DNA of 7,281 nt, from assembly GCF_042648505.1 (NCBI RefSeq), contig NZ_JBHRXK010000017.1:1-7281 (forward strand), written 5' to 3'. Below are positions 1 through 5,022 of this stretch, piece after piece; position 1 is the stretch's first letter, and each line of letters starts with the position of its first letter. The position numbers were made by a program, and so were the translations under genes. The stretch comes from Lysobacter_L cavernae (GTDB lineage: Bacteria > Pseudomonadota > Gammaproteobacteria > Xanthomonadales > Xanthomonadaceae). The notes beneath the pieces are model-generated. The model did no database searches, was not told where the DNA came from, and saw nothing but the letters and a program-made list of their open reading frames with translations.

Positions 1-59
1 GCCCCAACATGGCGCTCGGCGGCATCACCCCGGCGATGAAGCTGGCGATGGCCGCTTAG
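1..59 (+). CDS. IS3-type transposase, C-terminal end (partial)
   Basis: Only the last 18 codons are in the window, read from position 3 and ending at TAG 57-59. The tail reads NMALGGITPAMKLAMAA. This matches, from memory, the extreme C-terminus of IS3-family DDE transposases (OrfB), where the catalytic core is followed by a 'RPN-aLGG-TP' motif. The catalytic residues lie outside the window. It is the only convincing plus-strand gene here, opposite to the cassette genes, as expected for an independent mobile element. The family call rests on a short tail and its position just before a plausible IS end. Confidence 0.6.
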   Translation, partial: PNMALGGITPAMKLAMAA

Positions 60-61
60 CT

Positions 62-87
62 CCACTTTTGGCGACTGCTAAAAGTGG
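62..87. repeat. Inverted repeat after the transposase stop
   Basis: CCACTTTT at 62-69 and AAAAGTGG at 80-87 form a perfect 8-base stem with a 10-base loop, three bases after the transposase stop. It overlaps the probable terminal repeat of the IS. It could act as a terminator-like hairpin for the transposase transcript, but there is no U-run after it. I see only the structure. Confidence 0.55.
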
Positions 88-100
88 GGGGATTACCACA

Positions 101-402
101 CTAGCACGGCCCGCGCAGGAGCTTTACCCGGAACGCTGGCTGCGGGATGTACCCGAAGAACGGAAACCGTAACACCGGAAACGAACGCCCGAGCCGGTGA
201 AGCGGGGAGCGGCCCGGTCACGAGTGCCGTCAGGACTGCTGTCCGGAGCCGACGAAGCCAGAAGCACGGGAAGCTGACAGGACGAGCGGCGGAGCGATAC
301 CCGAACCGATTGCTGCAACCGAAAGGACGGCTATCCGGAGCGGACGCCACGGCGCGACGATGTGGCCGAAGGAGCAACAACGGCAAATGTCTTTGCACTG
401 CC
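101..402 (-). mobile_element. ORF-less cassette body cut by the IS
   Basis: This 302-base stretch lies between the IS end and the first attC. I see no convincing gene: the open frames on both strands have low-complexity Arg/Ser/Ala-rich translations typical of GC-rich non-coding DNA, and no ribosome binding site supports a start. Its right end (359-402, GATGTGGCCGAAGG...) is related to the ends of the ORF-less cassettes at 463-742, 5349-5628 and 1585-1786. It also carries ACCCGGAAC (127-135) and CCGGAGC repeats seen in those cassettes. Its own attC would lie further left but is replaced by the IS. Confidence 0.6.
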
Positions 403-462
403 GCATAACGCCTGAGCTTAGCCGAGCCGCGAAGCGGCTTCGGCTACAGCGAATTGTTATGC
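403..462 (-). repeat. attC: attC site 1 (60 bp)
   Basis: Outer cores GCATAAC (403-409) and GTTATGC (456-462) flank arms that pair to a compact hairpin with loop CGAAG. One arm reads CGGCTACAGCGAATTG instead of the usual CGGCTTGAATGAATTG, the most diverged attC in the window. The cores are those of the N1 cassette to the right (463-742), whose own site this is. Confidence 0.9.
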
Positions 463-742
463 GGTGATTGCCGGAAGAGCGGGAAGAACTTGCACCCGCC
501 ACGACTGCAGCACCGCCCCCGAGTGAACACTACCAAATTACCGGGCAGAAGCCTTACCGAGAAGCCGTGACGCCAGATGTATCCGAGTCGCCGACAACTG
601 GAACGCCAGGATGCAACAGCACGAGCGGCGAAGCGATGGCCGACACAATGACGGCGAGAGCCGGGGCTGCTACCCGGAGCCGACCCGTCACGACGCGAAA
701 GACTGGCCGAATGAGCAACTACGGTGATGCTTTTGCAACACC
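463..742 (-). mobile_element. ORF-less cassette, family N1, copy a
   Basis: A 280-base cassette body, near-identical in plan and equal in length to 5349-5628. A 95-codon frame is open on the plus strand (468-755) and a 100-codon frame on the minus strand, but both run into the attC, have no clear ribosome binding site and give low-complexity products. The two copies differ by several small indels that cancel out. The cassette ends are inverted repeats, GTTATGCGGTG at both sides. I treat it as non-coding or RNA-coding; a real small protein cannot be excluded. Confidence 0.6.
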
Positions 743-802
743 GCATAACGCCTGAATTAAGCCGACCCGCGAAGCGGGTTCGGCTTGAATGAATTGTTAG
801 GC
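743..802 (-). repeat. attC: attC site 2 (60 bp)
   Basis: Outer cores GCATAAC (743-749) and GTTAGGC (796-802), arms AAGCCGACCCGC / GCGGGTTCGGCTT around CGAA. The GTTAGGC side supplies the TAA stop (complement of 797-799) of the membrane-protein gene to its right. Confidence 0.95.
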
Positions 803-1102
803 CCCGTCACGGGGAGCCCTGCGCCGCGGCACCTCGATGCCATAGGCGCGCTCGCTACCTTCTCCAACGGCAAGGAAGGTAATGAGAGTGCCAGGAAAGC
901 CAAAGATGAAAGCAACGACGCGCCAGCCAGCGCTTGCGCTGTTTTGCGCCCGCATGCCTGCGTAGCTGATATTTGCAAGTATCCAGATAGCGGATACGCC
1001 ACTACGAGCAGCGGAGCCTTGACCTTGGGATGCTTCCGCAGCTGCGGCAGTGAGTGGAGCAATCGAGAGAAGGCTTGCGATGAGCTTCCTTGCAAATTTC
1101 AT
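797..1102 (-). CDS. Small secreted or membrane protein of unknown function
   Basis: A 101-residue product I do not recognise. The start at 1102 (ATG AAA TTT GCA) is chosen because AGGAGG lies three bases upstream; the longer frame from 1168 would begin inside the attC. The N-terminus has basic residues (K2, R5, K6) and a hydrophobic stretch ending in an alanine-rich AAAAEA at about 19-24, a plausible signal peptide. Two further hydrophobic segments follow, about 37-50 (VSAIWILANISYAG) and 60-79 (WRVVAFIFGFPGTLITFLAV), and the C-terminus is basic (VPRRRAPR). An inner-membrane or exported location is likely. The TAA stop lies in the attC core. There is no promoter space between the gene and the upstream attC (15 bases), so it relies on read-through. 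Confidence 0.75.
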   Translation of the reverse strand: MKFARKLIASLLSIAPLTAAAAEASQGQGSAARSGVSAIWILANISYAGMRAQNSASAGWRVVAFIFGFPGTLITFLAVGEGSERAYGIEVPRRRAPRDGA

Positions 1103-1116
1103 ATGCCTCCTGAGGG

Positions 1117-1228
1117 GCCTAACGCCTGAGTTAAGCCGACTTGCGTAGCGGAGGCAAATACATGGCAAGCTTTTTCTGCCATGTATTTGATGTAGCGAAG
1201 CAAGTTCGGCTTGAACGAATTGTTAGAG
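1117..1228 (-). repeat. attC: attC site 3 (112 bp, long type)
   Basis: Outer cores GCCTAAC (1117-1123) and GTTAGAG (1222-1228). The arms are interrupted by an inner hairpin, CAAATACATGGCA (1155-1167) pairing with TGCCATGTATTTG (1177-1189), perfect over 13 bases. The GTTAGAG core lacks the usual final pyrimidine and matches the start of the same cassette (CTCTAAC at 1495-1501). Confidence 0.95.
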
Positions 1229-1231
1229 CGC

Positions 1232-1489
1232 TCAGCTAGGGAATCCCCAGAGGCAATTGCGGACTAGGTCTGCCTTGCCCGATGCGATGAGGTTCACTGG
1301 TCTTGCGCCATCCAACGACGGAATTTTTCTGTGCAGCCAAGGGATGCTGTCACTACCTAGGTGGTAGAAGGTTGCCCAGGCGATATCAGGGTTGCCGCCG
1401 CACTCTCCAATGAGTTGATCTTGGAACTTGCACTCCCCAAAGCTCTCCCTGCAGATGTTGGCGAATACTGGCCAGCCGGACATTTCCAT
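1232..1489 (-). CDS. Small protein resembling the Xre/MbcA/ParS toxin-binding domain
   Basis: 85 residues, ATG at 1489, TGA at 1232-1234 next to the attC core. The C-terminal half (about 41-83) reads FYHLGSDSIPWLHRKIPSLDGARPVNLI followed by a short helix ending NCLWG. This fits the pattern of the DUF2384 / Xre-MbcA-ParS toxin-binding domain: F.....RWL....P.LGG..P..LL, then a C-terminal helix. In that family the domain caps a RES-type toxin and normally follows an HTH. Here the first 40 residues show no clear HTH and no toxin gene is next to it, so it may be a solo or shortened antitoxin, possibly acting on a toxin elsewhere. No clear ribosome binding site; the second ATG (1483) is an alternative start. 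The longer open frame to 2041 is read-through across two attC sites. Confidence 0.6.
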   Translation of the reverse strand: MEMSGWPVFANICRESFGECKFQDQLIGECGGNPDIAWATFYHLGSDSIPWLHRKIPSLDGARPVNLIASGKADLVRNCLWGFPS

Positions 1490-1494
1490 GAGCG

Positions 1495-1584
1495 CTCTAA
1501 CGCCTGAATTAAGCCGGCCCGCCCAGCGATAGTGAGTTTTGGGCGAGAACACGAAGCGGGCTCGGCTTGAATGAATTGTTAGAC
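1495..1584 (-). repeat. attC: attC site 4 (90 bp, intermediate type)
   Basis: Outer cores CTCTAAC (1495-1501) and GTTAGAC (1578-1584). The inner part is unique in the window: CGCCCA (1520-1525) and TGGGCG (1540-1545) form a separate small hairpin with a 14-base loop, so it belongs to neither the 60-base nor the 112-base class. Confidence 0.93.
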
Positions 1585-1786
1585 CGGCGCAACCAGCACC
1601 GTTCCAACCCCCTTGCTTTAGCGAAAGACTCTCACCGGAACTGGCCGTAAGCAAGTAGATCAGCAAATTGCGGTGATGCGGTGCTTTACCCAGGAACCCC
1701 GAGGCGGGGTGTAGCCGAAGCGGAGCACCTGCAAACGCCTTTGATGTAGCCGAAGCGCACAACAACGGGAATCTACTTTTGCAAAG
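1585..1786 (-). mobile_element. Short ORF-less cassette body
   Basis: At 202 bases this is the shortest cassette body. No start codon with a ribosome binding site opens a useful frame. It contains two copies of the motif G(A/G)TGTAGCCGAAGCG (1709-1722 region and 1743-1757) and the element TTTACCCAGGAACCCC (1684-1699), both found in the other ORF-less cassettes. GGTGCT (1679-1684) and AGCACC (1725-1730) could pair around an inner CCCCGAGGCGGGG hairpin. Its cores are GTTAGAC at both ends, confirming a single cassette. A structured RNA is possible but unproven. Confidence 0.65.
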
Positions 1787-1898
1787 GTCTAACGCCTGAG
1801 TTAAGCCGAACCGCGTAGTGGAGGCAAAGGCATGGCAAGCTTTTCCTGCCATGCCTTTGCCGTAACGAAGCGGTTTCGGCTTGAACGAATTGTTAGGG
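1787..1898 (-). repeat. attC: attC site 5 (112 bp, long type)
   Basis: Outer cores GTCTAAC (1787-1793) and GTTAGGG (1892-1898). The interior is identical to attC site 8 apart from the core ends, with inner stem GGCAAAGGCATGGCA / TGCCATGCCTTTGCC. The core supplies the stop of the lipoprotein gene to the right. Confidence 0.95.
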
Positions 1899-2309
1899 GG
1901 CACCCGATCCAGCCTGAACGATCGAATGTTTGCCGAATGGCTTGAGGGTGCGGGCCCGGAAGATCTCAAGGCCATCACACAGCATGGCAATATCCCCTTC
2001 GGGATTGCTGGACGTATGGCTAAACATGCGCTTGGCGCCAATGTCGGTGAAGGTTACGAACCAAGGGTGATCGCCAGGAAAGTTTGGCTCCATTCTTTCC
2101 ACAGCCGCAATGTGCTCTGGCCGAGCCAAATCGTTGATGGAGAGGCCGCCATTGGCGGTCACTACGCGGAAAGAAAGGCTGCACTTTGAGAGGTCGCGGC
2201 CGGTGTCAGCGGGCGTACTGTCAGTTGCTTCCCCGTTGCACGCGGTCATTAGAAAAATTGGCGCAACCGTCAACAGTTTAAAGATTCCTTTCACGAATTC
2301 ACTGCGCAC
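1893..2309 (-). CDS. Lipoprotein with a SecD P1-head-like domain
   Basis: 138 residues, GTG start at 2309, TAA inside the attC core. Residues 9-24 are a hydrophobic signal ending in MTAC, so Cys24 is the likely lipidated residue and the protein would sit on a membrane facing the periplasm. From about 43 on, and clearly at 85-135, the pattern V-FTDIGAKRMFSHT...GDIAMLCDGLEIFRARTL is that of the SecDF P1-head subdomain, which in SecD reads L-T--GA--F...T....G...AIVLDG......P.I. The domain in SecD helps exported proteins leave the translocon; a short lipoprotein with only this domain is not SecD and its role is unknown. The ribosome binding site is weak; GTG at V6 is an alternative start but leaves the same signal. 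Confidence 0.75.
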   Translation of the reverse strand: MRSEFVKGIFKLLTVAPIFLMTACNGEATDSTPADTGRDLSKCSLSFRVVTANGGLSINDLARPEHIAAVERMEPNFPGDHPWFVTFTDIGAKRMFSHTSSNPEGDIAMLCDGLEIFRARTLKPFGKHSIVQAGSGAP

Positions 2310-2319
2310 TCGCTGTGCC

Positions 2320-2379
2320 CCCTAACGCTTGAATTAAGCCGAGCCGCGAAGCGGCTTCGGCTTGAATGAATTGTTAGGC
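2320..2379 (-). repeat. attC: attC site 6 (60 bp)
   Basis: Outer cores CCCTAAC (2320-2326) and GTTAGGC (2373-2379), with arms AAGCCGAGCCGC / GCGGCTTCGGCTT around GAA. It has GCTTGA where most copies have GCCTGA next to the core. Confidence 0.95.
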
Positions 2380-2381
2380 CG

Positions 2382-2732
2382 CTACACCTGATAGTGATGG
2401 TGCTGGCCGGTTTGATGATCGTAAATGGTCACGGAGCGGCTACGGATGTTGCCCGAGTAGTGATGGCCAGTGCCATGGTCGTAGCCATTGAACTGGGCCC
2501 CGCGAAGCTGGAGCGAGATGTGCGCTCCCTTCCCATGGTCGTAGAGCTGGGAGTGCGAGCCGCTGACGTGGGCGCCCCGATCGTGGTCATAGACATGGAC
2601 AGACGTTTGAGACACGGAGCCTGAAACATGGATGTGTTTAGCCTGCGTGTGGTCATACACCGCTGAGTTGGTGCTGTGACCAGAAATTCTGGCGACAACG
2701 TTGGCAATAACAGCGCGAAGATTGTCGTGCAC
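2382..2732 (-). CDS. Histidine-rich YDH-repeat protein
   Basis: 116 residues, GTG start at 2732 preceded by GGAGAGG at good spacing, TAG two bases from the attC. After a short N-terminal helix-like segment (1-22), five repeats start with YDH at residues 26, 48, 64, 84 and 104, spaced 16-22 residues. Each follows roughly hYDH-xxGxHhxhxxxxxxxx, alternating polar and hydrophobic as in a beta-solenoid or stacked hairpins. The end is HHHYQV. The many histidines, and Asp-His pairs at equal spacing, could bind metal, but this is inference. There is no signal peptide. I do not recognise a named family. The repeats make internal duplication the likely origin. Confidence 0.75.
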   Translation of the reverse strand: MHDNLRAVIANVVARISGHSTNSAVYDHTQAKHIHVSGSVSQTSVHVYDHDRGAHVSGSHSQLYDHGKGAHISLQLRGAQFNGYDHGTGHHYSGNIRSRSVTIYDHQTGQHHHYQV

Positions 2733-2749
2733 GAGTACCTCTCCTTGCG

Positions 2750-2809
2750 GCCTAACGCCTGAATTAAGCCGACCCGCGAAGCGGGTTCGGCTTGAATGAA
2801 TTGTTAGGC
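2750..2809 (-). repeat. attC: attC site 7 (60 bp)
   Basis: Outer cores GCCTAAC (2750-2756) and GTTAGGC (2803-2809). The whole 60 bases match attC site 11, and they match site 2 except at the left core. Confidence 0.95.
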
Positions 2810-3172
2810 CTCATCACTGGGCCACTCCCAGCCATCGCATCGGCCAACGTAGTCACCATGCAACCCCATGCCACTAAGGTCAACGGCTATTGGCTGGCCA
2901 TTGACAGTAAGACCTAGGTCGCGACAGTCAACCCACCAAGAAAGCACGGCTAGAGCATCGTGTATGGCGCCACGGCGTTCTTGAAGTAGTGTTTCGGACA
3001 GTAGGGCGCGCTGCTCTGCGGTAAGTGAGCCTAGGAGACTATTGAAAGCGGCGTGCCCGCTCTCCGCGTGGAAAGGAGAGTTGTCAGCGGCACGCTTGGC
3101 AAGAGCGCTATAGAGCCGCGTCTCGTCCGCAAGCTGGTCGATGATTGCCTTGTACGCGAGATTGCCTGACAT
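2804..3172 (-). CDS. Conserved small protein, possibly DUF6547 family
   Basis: 122 residues, ATG at 3172 only nine bases after the cassette core, TAA in the attC core. The frame open to 3241 runs into the attC and is not the gene. The N-terminal half looks helical (about 5-30, 51-82, with TAEQRALLSETLLQERRGAI). The C-terminal part carries the most distinctive motif, VDLSGMGLHGDYVGRCDGWEWP at about 97-118. I associate this ending with the DUF6547 family, whose function is unknown; the match is from memory. There is no signal peptide or membrane segment, so it is probably cytoplasmic. The leader is too short for a promoter and offers only AGG as a ribosome binding site. Confidence 0.75.
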   Translation of the reverse strand: MSGNLAYKAIIDQLADETRLYSALAKRAADNSPFHAESGHAAFNSLLGSLTAEQRALLSETLLQERRGAIHDALAVLSWWVDCRDLGLTVNGQPIAVDLSGMGLHGDYVGRCDGWEWPSDEA

Positions 3173-3175
3173 GAG

Positions 3176-3287
3176 GCCTAACGCCTGAGTTAAGCCGAAC
3201 CGCGTAGTGGAGGCAAAGGCATGGCAAGCTTTTCCTGCCATGCCTTTGCCGTAACGAAGCGGTTTCGGCTTGAACGAATTGTTAGGC
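3176..3287 (-). repeat. attC: attC site 8 (112 bp, long type)
   Basis: Outer cores GCCTAAC (3176-3182) and GTTAGGC (3281-3287). Inner stem GGCAAAGGCATGGCA (3212-3226) pairs perfectly with TGCCATGCCTTTGCC (3236-3250) over 15 bases around a 9-base loop. Confidence 0.95.
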
Positions 3288-3704
3288 CGCAGCCCGGTTG
3301 AGTGGATTTGCCGCTGCTACCGCAGCTGCAAAATTGGAAACGAACGCCACACTGATAAAACGCTCATCGTTGAACTCATACATGTACCGCCAATCTTTGA
3401 ACGCATCTCGTACATGGTTCAAGTTTGCGGCAAACTGCGATGCCTCCATGCTCATGCGGCCGAAGATATCCAACTGAAGCTCATCGGGCAATCTGTTGAA
3501 CAGCCTAACAAGGTCATGCCCTCGCGCGGCTTTGCCTGCCTGGAGCAGGAGAGCTTTTAGCCCGACCTCTGCAGAGAATGCGGCGCAAACAAGCGCGGGA
3601 ATGAACATGGCCTCATTCTTGCCGCTCGAAGCCGTTTCATCCATGCAGCGCCGATAAGCCTCAAGGAAGGCAGTAGATGTCATACGGGCATGAGGAGCGT
3701 ACAT
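3282..3704 (-). CDS. HEPN-like domain protein
   Basis: 140 residues, ATG at 3704 (a second ATG at residue 8 is possible; neither has a clear ribosome binding site), TAA in the attC core. The central pattern FIPALVCAAFSAEVGLKALLL (34-54), then GHDLVRLFNRLP (62-73), then FKDWRYMYE (102-110), is typical of small helical HEPN-superfamily proteins: a first long helix with SxExxLKALL, a short 'GHDL..L...LP' link, and a late WRY-YE helix. Some HEPN proteins are RNases paired with MNT nucleotidyltransferases. No such partner is in this cassette, and I see no RxxxxH motif in the expected place, so an RNase role is not supported. Family assignment is moderate; function is unknown. Confidence 0.7.
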   Translation of the reverse strand: MYAPHARMTSTAFLEAYRRCMDETASSGKNEAMFIPALVCAAFSAEVGLKALLLQAGKAARGHDLVRLFNRLPDELQLDIFGRMSMEASQFAANLNHVRDAFKDWRYMYEFNDERFISVAFVSNFAAAVAAANPLNRAAA

Positions 3705-3714
3705 GTCTAATGCG

Positions 3715-3825
3715 GCCTAACGCCTGAGTTAACCCGAACTGCGTAGTGGAAGCAAAATGTGGCACGCTTTTCAGTGCCGCATTTTGCTGGAGCGAAGCGG
3801 TTTCGGGTTGAACGAATTGTTAGGC
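3715..3825 (-). repeat. attC: attC site 9 (111 bp, long type)
   Basis: Outer cores GCCTAAC (3715-3721) and GTTAGGC (3819-3825). The arms read AACCCG/CGGGTT instead of AAGCCG/CGGCTT, a matched change on both sides. The inner stem is AGCAAAATGTGGCAC / GTGCCGCATTTTGCT with one wobble position. Confidence 0.95.
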
Positions 3826-4116
3826 CTGACCAGCGTGAACTGGTGTTGTGTGCAACTCAACACCAAGTGCACGAACAAGCTTGATGACCGTGTCGTATCG
3901 TGGTTTTGCGCCAGGCGCGAGAGCCTTGTAAAGGCTTTCACGACCGAGCCCAGTATCTTTGGCCAGCTTGGTCATGCCACGAGCTTTAGCAACGTCAGCG
4001 ATAGCTTGAAGGAACACGTTAGGATTCTCATCTTCTAGCGCAGCGTTCAGGTACTCCGCAATGACGATGTCATTGTCGAGGTAGTCGGCAGCATCAAAGG
4101 CGGCAATGTTCTTCAT
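3820..4116 (-). CDS. Antitoxin, HigA-like addiction-module DNA-binding protein
   Basis: 98 residues, ATG at 4116, TAA in the attC core. The N-terminus has the family signature of probable addiction-module antidotes (FDAADYLDNDIVIAEYLNAAL, 7-27). A helix-turn-helix follows at about 38-66 (AIADVAKARGMTKLAKDTGLGRESLYKAL), then PRYDTVIKLVRALGVEL. Such proteins bind and neutralise a RelE/HigB-type toxin and repress their own operon. The start is three bases after the toxin stop, and GGAGGG sits seven bases upstream inside the toxin's last codons, a strong ribosome binding site. Gene order toxin-then-antitoxin is that of HigBA-type systems. The pair occupies one cassette. Confidence 0.92.
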   Translation of the reverse strand: MKNIAAFDAADYLDNDIVIAEYLNAALEDENPNVFLQAIADVAKARGMTKLAKDTGLGRESLYKALAPGAKPRYDTVIKLVRALGVELHTTPVHAGQA

Positions 4117-4119
4117 GGG

Positions 4120-4416
4120 TTAGCCCTCCAAGCCCTTGAGAAGGGCCTTAGCTGTACGGATGTCTTTAGGCTGAGAGGACTTGTCTCCTGCACACAGCAG
4201 CAAGTACGTAACCTCACCTCTGCGGCAGTAGTACAAGCGGTAGCCGGGCCCAACATGAATCCGCATCTCGGAGATGCCGTCTCCGACGGGTGCACAGTCG
4301 CCAAAATTACCGGACTCTGCTGAACGGATACGCGCAGCAATGCGGGCCGTTGCGATCGGGTCGCGCAGTGCTTTCAGCCATGCGTCGAACTCCGACGTGC
4401 GCAGGAAAGTGCTCAT
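4120..4416 (-). CDS. Toxin, RelE/ParE (HigB-like) family
   Basis: 98 residues, ATG at 4416, TAA three bases before the antitoxin. The sequence follows the 'probable addiction module killer' subgroup of RelE/ParE toxins: FDAWLKALRDPIATARIAARI (10-30), GNFGDCAPVGDGISEMRIHVGPGYRLYY (36-63), and LLLCAGDKSSQPKDIRTAKAL (72-92). Members are usually ribosome-dependent mRNA interferases; I infer the same here. The arginine and tyrosine residues of the GPGYRLYY strand and K79/K84 are in the region that normally holds the active site. The length is normal and the frame intact, so it is probably functional. No ribosome binding site precedes the ATG; the predicted promoter would start the transcript almost at the A of ATG. 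Confidence 0.92.
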   Translation of the reverse strand: MSTFLRTSEFDAWLKALRDPIATARIAARIRSAESGNFGDCAPVGDGISEMRIHVGPGYRLYYCRRGEVTYLLLCAGDKSSQPKDIRTAKALLKGLEG

Positions 4417-4421
4417 GCAGC

Positions 4422-4458
4422 ACTGTATCCGATTAGATACGGTCGGTCAAGCGGTCAA
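4422..4458 (-). promoter_or_regulatory. Predicted promoter of the toxin-antitoxin cassette
   Basis: On the minus strand TTGACC (4450-4445, five of six consensus) is followed after exactly 17 bases by TACAGT (4427-4422, four of six). A second TTGACC lies just upstream (4458-4453). The start point predicted from this -10 falls at or within a base or two of the toxin ATG. It gives this cassette expression independent of the array promoter, as is common for toxin-antitoxin cassettes. Confidence 0.6.
4425..4440. promoter_or_regulatory. Probable antitoxin operator
   Basis: GTATCCGATTAGATAC has perfect 5-base half-sites (GTATC/GATAC) around a 6-base centre. It overlaps the -10 element and the spacer of the predicted promoter, so binding by the HTH antitoxin would block RNA polymerase. 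This fits the usual autoregulation of such operons; binding itself is inferred. Confidence 0.6.
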
Positions 4459-4473
4459 GATGCTTGGTGTCAG

Positions 4474-4585
4474 GCCTAACGCCTGAGTTAAGCCGACTTG
4501 CGTAGTGGAGGCAAAGGTATGGCAAGCTTTTCCTGCCATACCTTTGCCGTAACGAAGCAAGTTCGGCTTGAACGAATTGTTAGGG
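4474..4585 (-). repeat. attC: attC site 10 (112 bp, long type)
   Basis: Outer cores GCCTAAC (4474-4480) and GTTAGGG (4579-4585). Inner stem GGCAAAGGTATGGCA / TGCCATACCTTTGCC is perfect; compared with site 8 one base pair is changed on both arms. It is the own site of the N2a cassette. Confidence 0.95.
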
Positions 4586-4962
4586 CCCACTTTGCCACCA
4601 GTGCCCGCCCTTGAGCAACGCCCCAGCCAAGTTGCCGTTACAACCGAAGCCGAGCTAACCGGGCGCGCCCGTTGGAGTTGACCGGATGCCCAACGAAGCG
4701 ATTGCTGGCTGTACCCGGAACCTGTCCGCCAGCCACCCGATAGTCGGGAGGCGATGCAGCCTGCGGTGAACCCCATGCGCGCACGAGGATGCAGCCGAAG
4801 CATCAACTGCCAAGCAAGCAAGCCGCGCGCAACGCGGGCGGCGATGGAGCACGATGCTTTGGGCTGGCAGCACCGCAATGATGGAGCGGAGCCGTGCGCG
4901 ATAGCGGGCGGCAGAGCGCGCGCAGAAATTGCATGCCATAGACCCCAAGAAAGCCGCGTGGG
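4586..4962 (-). mobile_element. ORF-less cassette, family N2, copy a
   Basis: A 377-base body of the most frequent cassette type in the window (also 5741-6116, 6806-7182 and 7243-7281). Shared blocks include CCACTyTGCCACCAGTGCC at the left, GATGCAGCCGAAGC near 4792, and AAGCAAGCCGCGCGCAACG, which can fold on itself. Open frames exist on both strands because GC is high, but they are not kept between the copies, which differ by small indels. The minus frame starting at 4878 shares only its first residues with the other copies and then runs into the attC. I read it as non-coding. Confidence 0.7.
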
Positions 4963-5022
4963 GCCTAACGCCTGAATTAAGCCGACCCGCGAAGCGGGTT
5001 CGGCTTGAATGAATTGTTAGGC
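4963..5022 (-). repeat. attC: attC site 11 (60 bp)
   Basis: Outer cores GCCTAAC (4963-4969) and GTTAGGC (5016-5022); same 60 bases as site 7. Own site of the frameshifted small gene to the right, whose restored reading frame runs into this hairpin. Confidence 0.95.

Larger units (their letters stand above)
1..100 (+). mobile_element. Right end of an IS3-like insertion sequence
   Basis: The transposase stop at 59 is followed by about 40 bases ending in ATTACCACA at 92-100. The inverse of 79-100 begins TGTGGTAATCCCCCCAC, a typical IS3-family terminal repeat starting TG and ending CA. The left end of the element is outside the window. The IS lies at the far (integrase-distal) side of the visible array and directly adjoins an ORF-less cassette. 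That cassette has no visible attC on its left side, so the IS probably inserted into it or deleted its end. The exact boundary at 100 is inferred from the TG...CA rule. Confidence 0.5.

Noticed and set aside
1232..2041. A 269-codon minus-strand frame
   Set aside because: It crosses two attC sites and an ORF-less cassette. The translated attC parts (NNSFKPKPLRYGKGM and similar) recur in other frames; only the last 85 codons form a cassette gene.
2394..2707. Open frames on the plus strand and in another minus frame within 2382-2732
   Set aside because: They are shadows of the YDH-repeat gene, which has a good ribosome binding site, a regular repeat structure, and ends at the attC.
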